A DNA stretch of 32,689 nucleotides from an uncultured Prevotellaceae bacterium (GCA_946415645.1 CAMKTJ010000028.1:1-32689), one strand, 5' to 3'; counted from the stretch's first letter, positions 23,917-32,688 are shown. Notes: generated by a model from the sequence alone, not told the origin. Numbers and translations: made by a program.

Positions 23917-24234
23917 ATGTACGCAATCGTAGAGATTAACGGTCAGCAGTTCAAGGCTGAAGCTGGTAAGAAGCTCTTCGTACACCACATCGAGGGTGCA
24001 GAAGCAGGCCAGGCTGTTGAGTTTGAGAAAGTGTTATTGGTTGACAACGATGGCAACATCACTGTAGGTGCTCCCTCTGTTGATGGTGCTAAGGTTACTG
24101 CCGAGGTTGTTTCTCCCCTGGTAAAGGGTGAGAAGGTATTGGTGTTCCACAAGAAGCGCCGCAAGGGTTATCGCAAGTTGAATGGTCACCGTCAGCAGTT
24201 CACCGAGTTGACTATCAAGGAAGTTATTGCTTAA
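23917..24234 (+). CDS. rplU: 50S ribosomal protein L21
   Basis: L21, 105 residues, binds 23S rRNA in the large subunit. It begins [20 protein letters not shown] and carries [20 protein letters not shown], the family's basic hairpin, near the C-terminus. It is followed 26 bases later by rpmA, the usual rplU-rpmA pair. Codon use is strongly biased (AAG, GGT, CGC), as expected for a highly expressed gene. The leader upstream may control both genes. Confidence 0.97.
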   Translation: MYAIVEINGQQFKAEAGKKLFVHHIEGAEAGQAVEFEKVLLVDNDGNITVGAPSVDGAKVTAEVVSPLVKGEKVLVFHKKRRKGYRKLNGHRQQFTELTIKEVIA

Positions 24235-24246
24235 CAATTTAATTTT

Positions 24247-24252
24247 AGGAGG
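24247..24252 (+). promoter_or_regulatory. Strong Shine-Dalgarno before rpmA
   Basis: AGGAGG sits 8 bases before the rpmA ATG. Most genes here have none, as is usual in Bacteroidota, where ribosomes make little use of this signal, so its presence is notable. Confidence 0.6.
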
Positions 24253-24260
24253 AACAAAGA

Positions 24261-24524
24261 ATGGCACATAAAAAAGGTGTTGGTAGTTCTAAGAACGGCC
24301 GCGAGTCAGCAGCTCAAAGATTAGGTGTTAAGATTTTTGGTGGAGAGAAGTGTGTTGCTGGTAACATCATCGTTCGCCAGCGCGGTACTCGTCACTATCC
24401 CGGCCTGAACGTAGGTATGGGTAAGGACAATACTCTGTACGCCCTCATCGACGGAACTGTTCAGTTCAAGAAGGGTCGTCTGGATCGTAGTACTGTTAGC
24501 GTGCTCCCCGTAGCTGAAGCATAA
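24261..24524 (+). CDS. rpmA: 50S ribosomal protein L27
   Basis: L27, 87 residues, lies at the peptidyl-transferase centre of the large subunit. It begins [20 protein letters not shown] with no N-terminal extension of the Firmicutes kind, so no protease processing is needed. [20 protein letters not shown] at 40-59 is the family signature. A strong terminator follows 23 bases after the stop. Confidence 0.98.
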   Translation: MAHKKGVGSSKNGRESAAQRLGVKIFGGEKCVAGNIIVRQRGTRHYPGLNVGMGKDNTLYALIDGTVQFKKGRLDRSTVSVLPVAEA

Positions 24525-24547
24525 GATTAGACTTTCAAGAACAGAAT

Positions 24548-24581
24548 AAGGCTGTACAATTTATTTGTGCAGCCTTTTTTT
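24548..24581 (+). terminator. Rho-independent terminator after rpmA
   Basis: AAGGCTGTACAA (24548-24559) pairs with TTGTGCAGCCTT (24565-24576) with one G-U pair and a 5-base loop, and the right arm runs into seven T (24575-24581). It ends the rplU-rpmA transcript before serS. Confidence 0.92.
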
Positions 24582-24636
24582 GTGATGTTATGGCTTTTTT
24601 TAAAGATAATACTACGTATTATTGACAAAAAAACAC

Positions 24637-24644
24637 TAAATTTG
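24637..24644 (+). promoter_or_regulatory. Probable -7 element of the serS promoter
   Basis: TAAATTTG lies 36 bases before the serS ATG, just after the rpmA terminator. The surrounding 15-mer ACACTAAATTTGCAA is identical to that upstream of ftsK. A -33 TTTG at the standard distance is missing. Confidence 0.5.
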
Positions 24645-24680
24645 CAATCAAATTAGAAAAAGTAATAAAAAGCTATATAT

Positions 24681-26000
24681 ATGCTGACACTAAAACTCAT
24701 TACAGAACAGACAGATCTCGTAATCAAGGGTCTCGAAAAGAAGCACTTCGCTGGTGCTAAAGAGGCTATTGCTGAGGTAATAGCTACAGACAAGAAACGC
24801 CGCGAGGCTCAGACCACCCTTGACCAGAACCTCTCTGAGGCTAAGAAAATGGCTGCTGAAATCGGTGGCCTGATGAAACAAGGTAAAAAGGAAGAAGCCG
24901 AAGCTATCAAGGCTAAGGTATCAGGACTGAAGGAGACAAATGAAGCATTAAAGCAGCAGATGGAAGCTGCAGAGAAGGAGCTTACAGCTCAGCTTTGCCA
25001 GATTCCCAACATCCCCTACCCTGAAGTACCCGAGGGCTCATGCGCAGAAGACAACTGGGTTGTCAAGAGCAACCTCAAGGAATGCGTCATCGGCAAGGAT
25101 ACCGTAGGCAACTGGGATGCCAACCCTGTTGTTGAGACTGCCAAACTCCCCCACTGGGAATTGGCCAAGAAATACAACCTCATAGACTTTGACCTGGGCG
25201 TTAAGATTTCAGGTGCAGGTTTCCCCGTTTATCGTGGTAAAGGTGCTCAGTTGCAGCGCGCCCTCATCAACTTCTTCCTGGCAGAAGCCAGCAAGGCAGG
25301 TTACGAGGAGATTATGCCTCCCACAGTAGTTAATGCTGCCAGCGGTTATGGTACCGGTCAGTTGCCCGACAAGGAAGGACAGATGTATCACTGCAATCTG
25401 GACGACCTCTACCTTATCCCCACAGCTGAGGTTCCCGTAACCAATATCTATCGTGACGTTATCCTTGATGAGAAGGATCTCCCCATCAAGAACTGTGCTT
25501 ACACACAGTGTTTCCGTCGCGAGGCCGGTTCTTACGGTAAGGACGTTCGTGGTCTGAACCGTCTGCACGAGTTCAGTAAAATTGAGATTGTACGCATTGA
25601 CAAACCCGAGCACTCAGCAGAGAGCCACAAGGAGATGTTGGCACACGTAGAGAGTCTGCTCCAGAAGTTGGAACTCCCCTACCGCATTCTCCGTCTCTGT
25701 GGCGGTGACCAAAGCTTCACATCAGCCATCTGCTATGACTTCGAGGTTTATTCTGAAGCCCAGAAACGTTGGTTGGAGGTAAGTTCCGTAAGTAACTTCG
25801 ACACCTATCAGGCCAACCGTCTGAAGTGCCGTTATCGCAATAGCGAGACCAAGAAGACCGAGCTCTGCCATACCCTTAACGGTAGTGCGCTGGCCTTGCC
25901 TCGCATCGTAGCAGCCATCTTAGAGAATAACCAAACAGAGGAAGGTATCCATATCCCCGCAGCGTTGCAGCCTTACATGGGTTGTGACCTCATCAAGTAA
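24681..26000 (+). CDS. serS: Seryl-tRNA synthetase
   Basis: This enzyme charges tRNA-Ser (and tRNA-Sec where present) with serine. The 439-residue protein has the N-terminal coiled-coil arm (about 28-105, rich in Lys, Glu and Ala) that grips the long variable arm of the tRNA. The class II core then shows motif 2 FRREAGSYGKDVRGLNRLHE (near 282-301), and motif 3 with GSALALPRIVAAILENNQ near the C-terminus. Length is normal. It has its own promoter after the rpmA terminator; the NfnSL gene follows 44 bases later and may be read through. Confidence 0.98.
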   Translation: MLTLKLITEQTDLVIKGLEKKHFAGAKEAIAEVIATDKKRREAQTTLDQNLSEAKKMAAEIGGLMKQGKKEEAEAIKAKVSGLKETNEALKQQMEAAEKELTAQLCQIPNIPYPEVPEGSCAEDNWVVKSNLKECVIGKDTVGNWDANPVVETAKLPHWELAKKYNLIDFDLGVKISGAGFPVYRGKGAQLQRALINFFLAEASKAGYEEIMPPTVVNAASGYGTGQLPDKEGQMYHCNLDDLYLIPTAEVPVTNIYRDVILDEKDLPIKNCAYTQCFRREAGSYGKDVRGLNRLHEFSKIEIVRIDKPEHSAESHKEMLAHVESLLQKLELPYRILRLCGGDQSFTSAICYDFEVYSEAQKRWLEVSSVSNFDTYQANRLKCRYRNSETKKTELCHTLNGSALALPRIVAAILENNQTEEGIHIPAALQPYMGCDLIK

Positions 26001-26044
26001 CATAATTAACTAAGGATAGCATAAAAACAATTTTAGGTAAAAGA

Positions 26045-28411
26045 ATGAACAAGATTGTTAGAAAGATTCAGTTCAGTGAGAAAGTTTTCCGCCTAGATGT
26101 GGAAGCACCCTTAATTGCAAAAGCACGTAAGGCAGGCCATTTCGTAATCGTCCGTGTAGGCGAGAAAGGCGAGCGTGTACCCCTTACCATTGCAGGTAGT
26201 AACCCTCAGGAGGGAACCATCACCCTTGTGGTACAGACCGTTGGTGCCAGTACTTCTAAGCTTTGCGCTCTGAAGGAAGGCGATTATATCACAGACGTGG
26301 TAGGTCCCTTGGGTAAAGCCACCCATATTGCCAACTTCGGTACCGTTGTTTGTGCCGGTGGTGGTGTTGGTGTTGCTCCCATGCTCCCCATCATCCAGGC
26401 TCTGAAGGCTGCAGGCAATCGCGTAATCAGCGTTCTGGCCGGTCGTAGCAAAGACCTCATCATCCTCGAGGACGAGGTTCGCAAGAGCTCAGACGAGGTT
26501 ATCATCATGACCGATGACGGTTCTTATGGCAAGCAGGGCGTTGTAACTGTTGGTATCGAAGAGGTAATCCAGCGCGAGAAGGTGGACAAGGTATTTGCCA
26601 TCGGTCCTGCCATCATGATGAAGTTCTGCTGCTTGCTTACCAAGAAATATGAAATCCCCACAGATGTCAGCCTCAATACCATCATGGTTGACGGTACCGG
26701 TATGTGCGGTGCCTGCCGTATCAGCGTAGGAGGCAAGACCAAGTTCGTCTGTGTTGACGGTCCCGAGTTCGACGGACATCAGGTTGACTTCAACGAGATG
26801 CTTCAGCGCTCTGGCGCCTTCAAGCCCGAAGAGGCAGAGGCCCTTGCAGCCTATCAGGCAGCCCTCGAGGGCAAGACCTGCGCTTGCACTTCAGAGAAGG
26901 CAGAAACAAAGTGTGCCGATGCACCTTCTGCCGAGGGGCAGGACACTACCACTCCCCTTTCTGAGCTTTTGGACCGTAGCGCTGCATGGCGCGATGAGCT
27001 CCGCAAGAGCATGAAGGCTAAGGAGCGTACCCAGATTGAGCGTGTTAAGATGCCCGAGTTGGATCCCGTATACCGTGCTACTACACGTACCGAGGAGGTT
27101 AACCAGGGTCTTACCAAGGAACAGGCCATGACCGAGGCTAAGCGCTGCCTTGACTGCGCCAACCCCTCTTGTATGCAGGGCTGTCCCGTAAACATTAATA
27201 TACCTTCATTCATCAAGAATATCGAGCGTGGAGAATTCCTGAACGCAGCCCGCGTTCTGAAGAGCACCTCTGCCCTGCCTGCCGTTTGCGGACGTGTTTG
27301 TCCTCAGGAGAAGCAGTGCGAGAGCCAGTGTATCCACCTCAAGATGAACGAGCCCGCCGTAGCCATCGGTTACCTGGAGCGCTTTGCTGCCGACTTCGAG
27401 CGCGACAGCGGTAAGACTGCTCTGCCCGAGGTAGCTGAGAAGAACGGCAAGAAGATTGCCGTAGTAGGTTCCGGTCCTTCTGGTCTGAGCTTCGCAGGCG
27501 ATATGGCCAAATTGGGTTACGACGTAACCGTATTCGAGGCATTGCACGAGATTGGTGGTGTACTGAAGTATGGTATCCCCGAGTTCCGTCTGCCCAACAG
27601 AATCGTGGACTTCGAGATTCAGAACCTAGAGAAGATTGGTGTTAAGTTCGTCAAGGACTGCATCATCGGTAAGACAGTAACCGTTAAGGAGCTGGAGGAC
27701 GAGGGCTTCAAGGGCATCTTCGTTGCCTCTGGTGCCGGTCTGCCCAACTTCATGGGTATTCCCGGTGAGAACAGCAACGGTATCATGTCATCCAACGAGT
27801 ATCTGACCCGTGTCAACCTGATGGATGCTTCCAGCGCAGAGTATGACACTCCCATCCGTCGTGGCAAGAACGTAATGGTTGTGGGTGGTGGTAACACCGC
27901 TATGGACAGCTGCCGTACCGCCAAGCGTCTGGGTGCCGAGCGCGTATTCATCGCTTACCGCCGTAGCGAGCAGGAGATGCCTGCACGTCTCGAGGAGGTT
28001 AAGCATGCCAAGGAAGAGGGCATCGAGTTCCTCACCCTGCATAACCCTATCGAGTATCATGCAGACGAGAAGGGTAACGTTACAGAGGTTGTACTGCAGA
28101 AGATGGAGCTGGGCGAGCCCGATGCTTCCGGTCGTCGCAGTCCTCAGCCCATCCCCGGTGCTACAGAGACCATTGCAATAGACCAGGCTATCGTAGCCGT
28201 AGGTGTATCTCCCAATCCCATTGTTCCCACCTCTATCGAGGGTCTGGAGCTGGGTCGCAAGAACACCATCGTAGTCAACGAGGGTATGCAGACCAACATT
28301 CCTACCATCTTTGCCGGTGGTGATATTGTTCGTGGTGGTGCTACCGTAATCCTCGCCATGGGCGACGGCCGTCGTGCTGCTGCTGCTATGCACGAGTACC
28401 TGAGCAAGTAA
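26045..28411 (+). CDS. Fused NfnS-NfnL: ferredoxin-NADP+ reductase / glutamate-synthase-small-subunit-like flavoprotein
   Basis: This 788-residue protein joins two proteins that are separate in many bacteria. Residues 1-280 are a ferredoxin-NADP reductase/PyrK-like unit: FAD and NAD sites (CAGGGVGVAPM, 103-113) and a [2Fe-2S] motif with DGTGMCGACR (C221, C224) and C236. A charged linker (about 280-335) leads to residues 336-788, like GltD/NfnL, with two [4Fe-4S] clusters (C368, C371, C376, C380 and C415, C419, C425, C429), an FAD site GSGPSG (475-480) and a second dinucleotide site VVGGGNTAMDSCR. NfnAB bifurcates electrons between NADPH, NADH and ferredoxin; this fused form probably does so too. 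Databases often name it as DHOD NAD-binding subunit/glutamate synthase. Codon use is strongly biased, suggesting high expression. Confidence 0.9.
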   Translation: MNKIVRKIQFSEKVFRLDVEAPLIAKARKAGHFVIVRVGEKGERVPLTIAGSNPQEGTITLVVQTVGASTSKLCALKEGDYITDVVGPLGKATHIANFGTVVCAGGGVGVAPMLPIIQALKAAGNRVISVLAGRSKDLIILEDEVRKSSDEVIIMTDDGSYGKQGVVTVGIEEVIQREKVDKVFAIGPAIMMKFCCLLTKKYEIPTDVSLNTIMVDGTGMCGACRISVGGKTKFVCVDGPEFDGHQVDFNEMLQRSGAFKPEEAEALAAYQAALEGKTCACTSEKAETKCADAPSAEGQDTTTPLSELLDRSAAWRDELRKSMKAKERTQIERVKMPELDPVYRATTRTEEVNQGLTKEQAMTEAKRCLDCANPSCMQGCPVNINIPSFIKNIERGEFLNAARVLKSTSALPAVCGRVCPQEKQCESQCIHLKMNEPAVAIGYLERFAADFERDSGKTALPEVAEKNGKKIAVVGSGPSGLSFAGDMAKLGYDVTVFEALHEIGGVLKYGIPEFRLPNRIVDFEIQNLEKIGVKFVKDCIIGKTVTVKELEDEGFKGIFVASGAGLPNFMGIPGENSNGIMSSNEYLTRVNLMDASSAEYDTPIRRGKNVMVVGGGNTAMDSCRTAKRLGAERVFIAYRRSEQEMPARLEEVKHAKEEGIEFLTLHNPIEYHADEKGNVTEVVLQKMELGEPDASGRRSPQPIPGATETIAIDQAIVAVGVSPNPIVPTSIEGLELGRKNTIVVNEGMQTNIPTIFAGGDIVRGGATVILAMGDGRRAAAAMHEYLSK

Positions 28412-28424
28412 TAAAAGTTAATTC

Positions 28425-28467
28425 AGAGACCAAGGATGACACCCTATGCGTGCCGTTCTTGGTCTCT
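28425..28467 (+). terminator. 10-bp hairpin after NfnSL, possible terminator or processing site
   Basis: AGAGACCAAG (28425-28434) is perfectly complementary to CTTGGTCTCT (28458-28467) with a 23-base loop, itself able to pair weakly. No T-run follows, so it is not a classical rho-independent terminator. It lies between NfnSL and the DUF486 gene. Confidence 0.55.
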
Positions 28468-28486
28468 TACATAAGAACCTTAATAA

Positions 28487-28852
28487 ATGTCTGGATTATA
28501 CACAATTCTACTGCTTATTGCCAGCAACATCTTCATGACGTTTGCCTGGTATCTACATCTCAAATTGTCACAGACCGGTGTCAGTAGCAACTGGCCCCTG
28601 ATAGGTGTCATAGCCTTCTCCTGGGGAATCGCATTCGTTGAATACTGCTTCATGATTCCTGCTAACCGTATCGGTTTCGTGGACAATGGCGGTCCCTTCA
28701 ACCTTATGCAGCTCAAGATTATCCAGGAGGTGCTGTCACTCATCATCTTTACTATCATAGCACAGCTCATGTTCCAAGGACAGAGTCTTCACTGGAATCA
28801 CATGGCAGCATTCCTGTGTCTTATACTTGCCGTTTATTTTATCTTTAAATAA
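28487..28852 (+). CDS. DMT-family protein, DUF486
   Basis: A 121-residue membrane protein with four predicted helices (about 3-25, 38-58, 73-96, 102-120). The motif WGIAFVEYCFMIPANRIGF (46-64) with NGGPFNLMQLKIIQEVLSL (67-85) is the DUF486 family signature. The family belongs to the drug/metabolite transporter superfamily as half-size units that would pair up. No substrate is known. It begins the closely spaced rightward set ending in mnmE, with 6 bases to the next gene. Confidence 0.85.
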   Translation: MSGLYTILLLIASNIFMTFAWYLHLKLSQTGVSSNWPLIGVIAFSWGIAFVEYCFMIPANRIGFVDNGGPFNLMQLKIIQEVLSLIIFTIIAQLMFQGQSLHWNHMAAFLCLILAVYFIFK

Positions 28853-28858
28853 GGAATT

Positions 28859-30115
28859 ATGAACAAGACCCTGCTTATCATAATCATGTTAATGACCTGC
28901 CTTGCTGCTCCTGCCCAGCGCAGGAAAGCCAAGCAGAAAGAACCTGCTCTGCCCGATATCAACCCTGTTGAGGCTATCAGTGAATACAAGTTCAAGGATG
29001 CCGAGAACTACCTCGTGCTGGCCATAGAACAGCTGCAGAAGAAAAAGCAGCCCACCGTTCACGAGGAGGAACTGCTGGAGACCGCCCGCAAGGGACGCAT
29101 CAAGCTGCAGGCTACTGAACAGGTAATGATTATTGACAGCCTGGTATTGCCCAAGGCACAGGTACTGCAGGCCATCAGGATAAGCTCGGAATGCGGAAGC
29201 ATACATCCCCTAAACACCCTTGTCAAGGAAGACAAGACCAATAGCAGCTATTTCCAGAACCAGTTGGGAGACAAGCGCATGTTCGCCATGCCCAACAAGA
29301 ACGGAAAGCTCCGTCTCATGGAGAGTCTGCTCATTGCCAATGAATGGAGTGCCCCCACCCCGCTCAAGGGATTCGATGAGGAAGAAAATGACAACCTCAA
29401 CTACCCCTTCATGCTCACAGACGGCATTACAATGTATTATGCTGCCGAGAACGACGAGAGCCTGGGCGGTTATGACATCTTCATGACACGCTACGATGCC
29501 GACGAGCAGCAGTTCCTGGTACCTGATAATATAGGCATGCCCTTCAACTCGCCTGCCAATGATTATCTGTATGCCATAGACGAGTTCAACAATCTGGGAT
29601 ACTTCGTTTCCGACCGCAACCAGCCGGCCGACAGCGTATGCCTCTACACCTTTATTCCCAACGACAAGAGAACCATTTATAATATTGATGAAATAGGTGA
29701 GGAAAAACTGCGTAACCTTGCCAAAATCAATAGCATAAAGGATACTTGGACAAACGTCGCCGCTGTTAAGGAGGCTCAGGCCCGACTGGCAGAGACAAGG
29801 AGCGCCAAGGAAAGTCTGCAGAAGAAGCATGACTTTGAATTCATCCTCAACGACCAGCGCACCTGCTACACTCTTTCAGACTTCCGCAATGCCGAGGCAA
29901 GGAAGAAAGTCCAGTGGTGGCTGGAGACCAAGAAGGACCTAGCATCCAGGACGGCAGAGCTCAACAGACTGCGCGAGCGCTATGCCGCTGCTGCAGAAAA
30001 CCAGAAGGCACAGTTCGCGCCTCAGATTCGCCTCAACGAGGAGAAGGTAGAGCAGATGCAGCAGGATCTTCATAATCAGGAAAAAGAGATCAGAAACATA
30101 GAACTTAACCCCTAA
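28859..30115 (+). CDS. Secreted propeller-like (PD40-type) protein with C-terminal coiled coil
   Basis: A 418-residue protein with a signal peptide (residues 1-20, ending APAQ) and no lipobox. After a helical, TPR-like basic stretch (PVEAISEYKFKDAENYLVLA), residues 170-275 contain PD40/TolB-like strands: YPFMLTDGITMYYAAENDES, LGGYDIFMTRYDADEQQF, LYAIDEFNNLGYFVSDRNQP. The last 110 residues are mostly charged helix and probably coiled coil, with RLRERYAAAAENQKAQFAPQ (364-383) as an example. PD40 proteins of Bacteroidota often work at the cell envelope, as parts of OmpA-type or gliding/secretion proteins, but no partner is evident here. The exact function is unknown. It lies 6 bases after the DUF486 gene and 12 before uridine phosphorylase. 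Confidence 0.7.
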   Translation: MNKTLLIIIMLMTCLAAPAQRRKAKQKEPALPDINPVEAISEYKFKDAENYLVLAIEQLQKKKQPTVHEEELLETARKGRIKLQATEQVMIIDSLVLPKAQVLQAIRISSECGSIHPLNTLVKEDKTNSSYFQNQLGDKRMFAMPNKNGKLRLMESLLIANEWSAPTPLKGFDEEENDNLNYPFMLTDGITMYYAAENDESLGGYDIFMTRYDADEQQFLVPDNIGMPFNSPANDYLYAIDEFNNLGYFVSDRNQPADSVCLYTFIPNDKRTIYNIDEIGEEKLRNLAKINSIKDTWTNVAAVKEAQARLAETRSAKESLQKKHDFEFILNDQRTCYTLSDFRNAEARKKVQWWLETKKDLASRTAELNRLRERYAAAAENQKAQFAPQIRLNEEKVEQMQQDLHNQEKEIRNIELNP

Positions 30116-30127
30116 ACACACAGAGCC

Positions 30128-30997
30128 ATGAAATTTTTTGAACCATCAGAACTGATTATCAACCCCGATGGCAGTGCATTCCATCTGCACATCACCCCAC
30201 AACAGTTAGCTCAGAAGGTCATCCTCGTCGGTGATCCAGGTCGTGTTGCCTTAGTGGCCTCACACTTTACAGAGAAAGAGTGCGATGTCCAGAGCCGTGA
30301 GTTCCATACCATCACCGGAACCTATAAGGGCAAGCGCATTACCGTGCTGAGCACCGGCATCGGATGCGATAATATAGATATTGTGGTAAACGAGCTGGAC
30401 GCCCTTACCAATATCGACTTCCAGACGCGTACCCAGAAAGAGCCCCTCCGCTCGCTGGAGATTGTCCGCATAGGTACCTGTGGAGGCCTGCAGCCCAACA
30501 CACCCGTAGGCACCTTCATCTCCAGTGCCAAGAGCATTGGCTTTGATGGCTTGCTCAACTTCTATGCCGGCCGTAACCAGGTCTGCGACTTGGCCTTCGA
30601 GAAAGCCTTCACCCAGTACATGAACTGGAACCCGCAGCTCTGTGCCCCCTACGTTATAGATGCCGACAAAGAACTTACCCAGCGTATTGCAGGCGATGAT
30701 ATGGTACGCGGTGTCACCATCTCCTGCGGCGGCTTCTACGGTCCTCAGGGACGAGAGCTCAGAATCCCCCTTGCTGACCCCACCCAGAACCAGAAGGTGG
30801 AGAGCTTCGAGTATGAAGGCTGGAAGATTACCAACTTCGAGATGGAATCCTCTGCCCTTGCCGGTCTGAGCCGTCTGCTGGGCCATAAGGCTACAACCTG
30901 TTGCATGGTTATTGCCAACCGTCTGATTAAGGAGGCAAATCCCAACTATAAGAATTCCATCGATACACTCATTCAAACAGTACTGGATAGAATATGA
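30128..30997 (+). CDS. udp: Uridine phosphorylase (nucleoside phosphorylase family)
   Basis: A 289-residue enzyme that splits uridine with phosphate into uracil and ribose-1-phosphate. Family motifs are VILVGDPGRVALVASHF, STGIGCDNIDIVVNELDAL, VRIGTCGGLQPNTPVGTF (phosphate and ribose binding) and NFEMESSALAGL (ribose binding, with the catalytic Glu-Met-Glu group). The extra length over E. coli Udp (253 residues) is mostly an N-terminal stretch and an insertion around residues 180-200. Purine substrates cannot be excluded. It overlaps the DUF3784 gene by 4 bases. The NupG-type transporter at 5.7-6.9 kb could supply its substrate. Confidence 0.88.
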   Translation: MKFFEPSELIINPDGSAFHLHITPQQLAQKVILVGDPGRVALVASHFTEKECDVQSREFHTITGTYKGKRITVLSTGIGCDNIDIVVNELDALTNIDFQTRTQKEPLRSLEIVRIGTCGGLQPNTPVGTFISSAKSIGFDGLLNFYAGRNQVCDLAFEKAFTQYMNWNPQLCAPYVIDADKELTQRIAGDDMVRGVTISCGGFYGPQGRELRIPLADPTQNQKVESFEYEGWKITNFEMESSALAGLSRLLGHKATTCCMVIANRLIKEANPNYKNSIDTLIQTVLDRI

Positions 30998-31293
30998 TAG
31001 TAATAAGCTTCGTTATTTCTGCAATCATCATTTTCTTTGCCATCGTCATTCTGACTGGCAAAGGCGATGGTTTAATGGCAGGCTATAATACGGCATCAGA
31101 AGAGAAACGTAAGAAAGTCAATATCAAACGTCTGCGACTGCTTACTGCAGCCATGCTGTTTTTAGCAAGTATATTCTTTTGCGTAATGCCATTCATCAGG
31201 GACAACGAAGTAATAAACCTTACCTCCCCCATTTTCTTAATTGTCATATTCGTTTTTGTAATTCTAGCTAACACATGGGCAAAGAAGAAATGA
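30994..31293 (+). CDS. DUF3784 small membrane protein
   Basis: A 99-residue protein with three predicted helices (about 2-20, 47-66, 77-95). The pattern GKGDGLMAGYNTASEEKRKK (22-41) after the first helix is the DUF3784 signature. The function of the family is unknown. It overlaps the udp stop by 4 bases (ATGA) and its own stop overlaps the mnmE start, so it is translated together with both. Confidence 0.85.
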   Translation: MIVISFVISAIIIFFAIVILTGKGDGLMAGYNTASEEKRKKVNIKRLRLLTAAMLFLASIFFCVMPFIRDNEVINLTSPIFLIVIFVFVILANTWAKKK

Positions 31294-32630
31294 ACATGAA
31301 CAGCGATACCATATGTGCTCTTTCCACCGCTTCCGGTGGTGCCATTGCCGTAGTCAGGGTCAGCGGACCGCAGGCTATAGAGATAACCAATGCTATCCTT
31401 AAGAAGGATATCTCCAAGGCCAAAGGCTATACCCTGCACTTCTGTGAGGTGAAGGAGAACGTAGACCACGTCTTGGTGTCCGTCTTCCGTGCCCCGCATT
31501 CCTATACCGGCGAGGACAGCACAGAGATCAGCTGCCACGGCGGATACTACATCGTTCAGCAGATTCTGAACCTGCTTATGGAGAACGGTGCCCGTCAGGC
31601 CCTACCCGGCGAGTTTACCCAGCGAGCCTTTATGAACGGCAAGATGGACCTCTCGCAGGCTGAATCCGTTGCCGACCTTATTGCTGCCACCAACCGTGCT
31701 GCCCATAACATGGCAATGAGCCAGCTCAGGGGTAACTTCCGCAACGATCTGGAGGACCTGCGCCAGCAACTGCTCAAGCTGACCTCCCTCCTGGAGCTTG
31801 AACTGGACTTCTCTGATCAGGATATCACCTTTACCGAGCGTGAGCAGCTCCTGCAGACGGCACAGAACATACAGAAGCACATCAACACCCTGCGTCAGTC
31901 GTTCAAGGTAGGCAACGCCATCAAGAACGGCGTTTCAGTAGCCATCATCGGAGCCCCCAACGTAGGTAAGAGCACCCTGCTGAACTCCCTCCTGCACGAG
32001 GACAAGGCCATCGTCTCCAGCATTCAGGGAACCACCAGAGATGTCATAGAGGACGTCATTCAGATTCAGGGAACCACCTTCCGATTCATAGATACGGCAG
32101 GTATCCGCAAGACCAAGGACCAGATAGAGAAGATGGGCATAGAGCGCAGTATTCAGGCTGCCGAGCGCGCAGACATCATCCTGCTGCTCACAGATGCCGA
32201 CAATCAGTTCCCCGACATCAAGATACCCGATGACAAACCCGTCCTGAAGGTTGTCAACAAGTGTGACATGACGCTGCCCAGCGCCTCCTTCCTTTATCAT
32301 AAGATGCCTGTGGACAATGTCTTTCACATCTCCTCCGTCACGGGCGACGGCATGGATTTGCTGACCGAGGCACTGGTACGCACGGCCGCCATTCCCGAGA
32401 TTAAGGAGAATGACACCATCGTAACCAATGTCCGTCATTATCAGGCCCTCAACAAGGCGCACACTGCCCTATCCCGTGCCATCAAGGGCATCAAGCAAGA
32501 GATCCCCAACGACCTTATCGCTCAGGATCTCCGCGAGTGCCTCCACTTCTTAGGCGAAATCACCGGTGGCGAAATCACCTCGGACGAAGTCCTGCAGAAC
32601 ATCTTCCGCAACTTCTGCGTCGGAAAGTAG
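31290..32630 (+). CDS. mnmE: tRNA modification GTPase MnmE
   Basis: MnmE works with MnmG to place the carboxymethylaminomethyl group at U34 of certain tRNAs. The chosen start, ATG at 31290, overlaps the DUF3784 stop as ATGA and gives 446 residues; an upstream ATG (31275) adds five residues and another at 31296 removes two. The folate-binding N-terminal domain begins DTICALSTASGGAIAVVRVS. The G domain shows G1 GAPNVGKST (from residue 221), TTRD, DTAG, and NKCD. The final four residues CVGK hold the cysteine needed for modification. All catalytic elements are present, and the length is normal. Confidence 0.96.
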   Translation: MNMNSDTICALSTASGGAIAVVRVSGPQAIEITNAILKKDISKAKGYTLHFCEVKENVDHVLVSVFRAPHSYTGEDSTEISCHGGYYIVQQILNLLMENGARQALPGEFTQRAFMNGKMDLSQAESVADLIAATNRAAHNMAMSQLRGNFRNDLEDLRQQLLKLTSLLELELDFSDQDITFTEREQLLQTAQNIQKHINTLRQSFKVGNAIKNGVSVAIIGAPNVGKSTLLNSLLHEDKAIVSSIQGTTRDVIEDVIQIQGTTFRFIDTAGIRKTKDQIEKMGIERSIQAAERADIILLLTDADNQFPDIKIPDDKPVLKVVNKCDMTLPSASFLYHKMPVDNVFHISSVTGDGMDLLTEALVRTAAIPEIKENDTIVTNVRHYQALNKAHTALSRAIKGIKQEIPNDLIAQDLRECLHFLGEITGGEITSDEVLQNIFRNFCVGK

Positions 32631-32663
32631 ATTTTGCGTGGGAAAGTAGATTCTGCGTGGGAA
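32618..32663. repeat. 19-bp tandem repeat starting in the mnmE stop region
   Basis: A unit GTGGGAAAGTAGATTCTGC-like repeats about two and a half times: GTCGGAAAGTAGATTTTGC, GTGGGAAAGTAGATTCTGC, GTGGGAAAA. The first unit contains the last codons and stop TAG of mnmE, so the gene end seeded the repeat or the repeat reached it. The core CGTGGGA is shared with the 22-bp repeats at 8298-8333. Confidence 0.7.
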
Positions 32664-32669
32664 AATGTT

Positions 32670-32688
32670 GTTTTCCTCAAAGGAAAAC
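32670..32688 (+). terminator. 8-bp hairpin downstream of mnmE
   Basis: GTTTTCCT (32670-32677) pairs with AGGAAAAC (32681-32688) around a 3-base loop. The window ends one base later, so a T-run cannot be judged. It may be a terminator or part of the repeat element. Confidence 0.45.

Noticed and set aside
27788..28393. A 201-codon open frame opposite the NfnSL gene
   Set aside because: It lies wholly antisense to a well-supported gene with strong codon bias; such bias readily opens antisense frames. The same applies to frames at 29210-29830 and 30260-30976.
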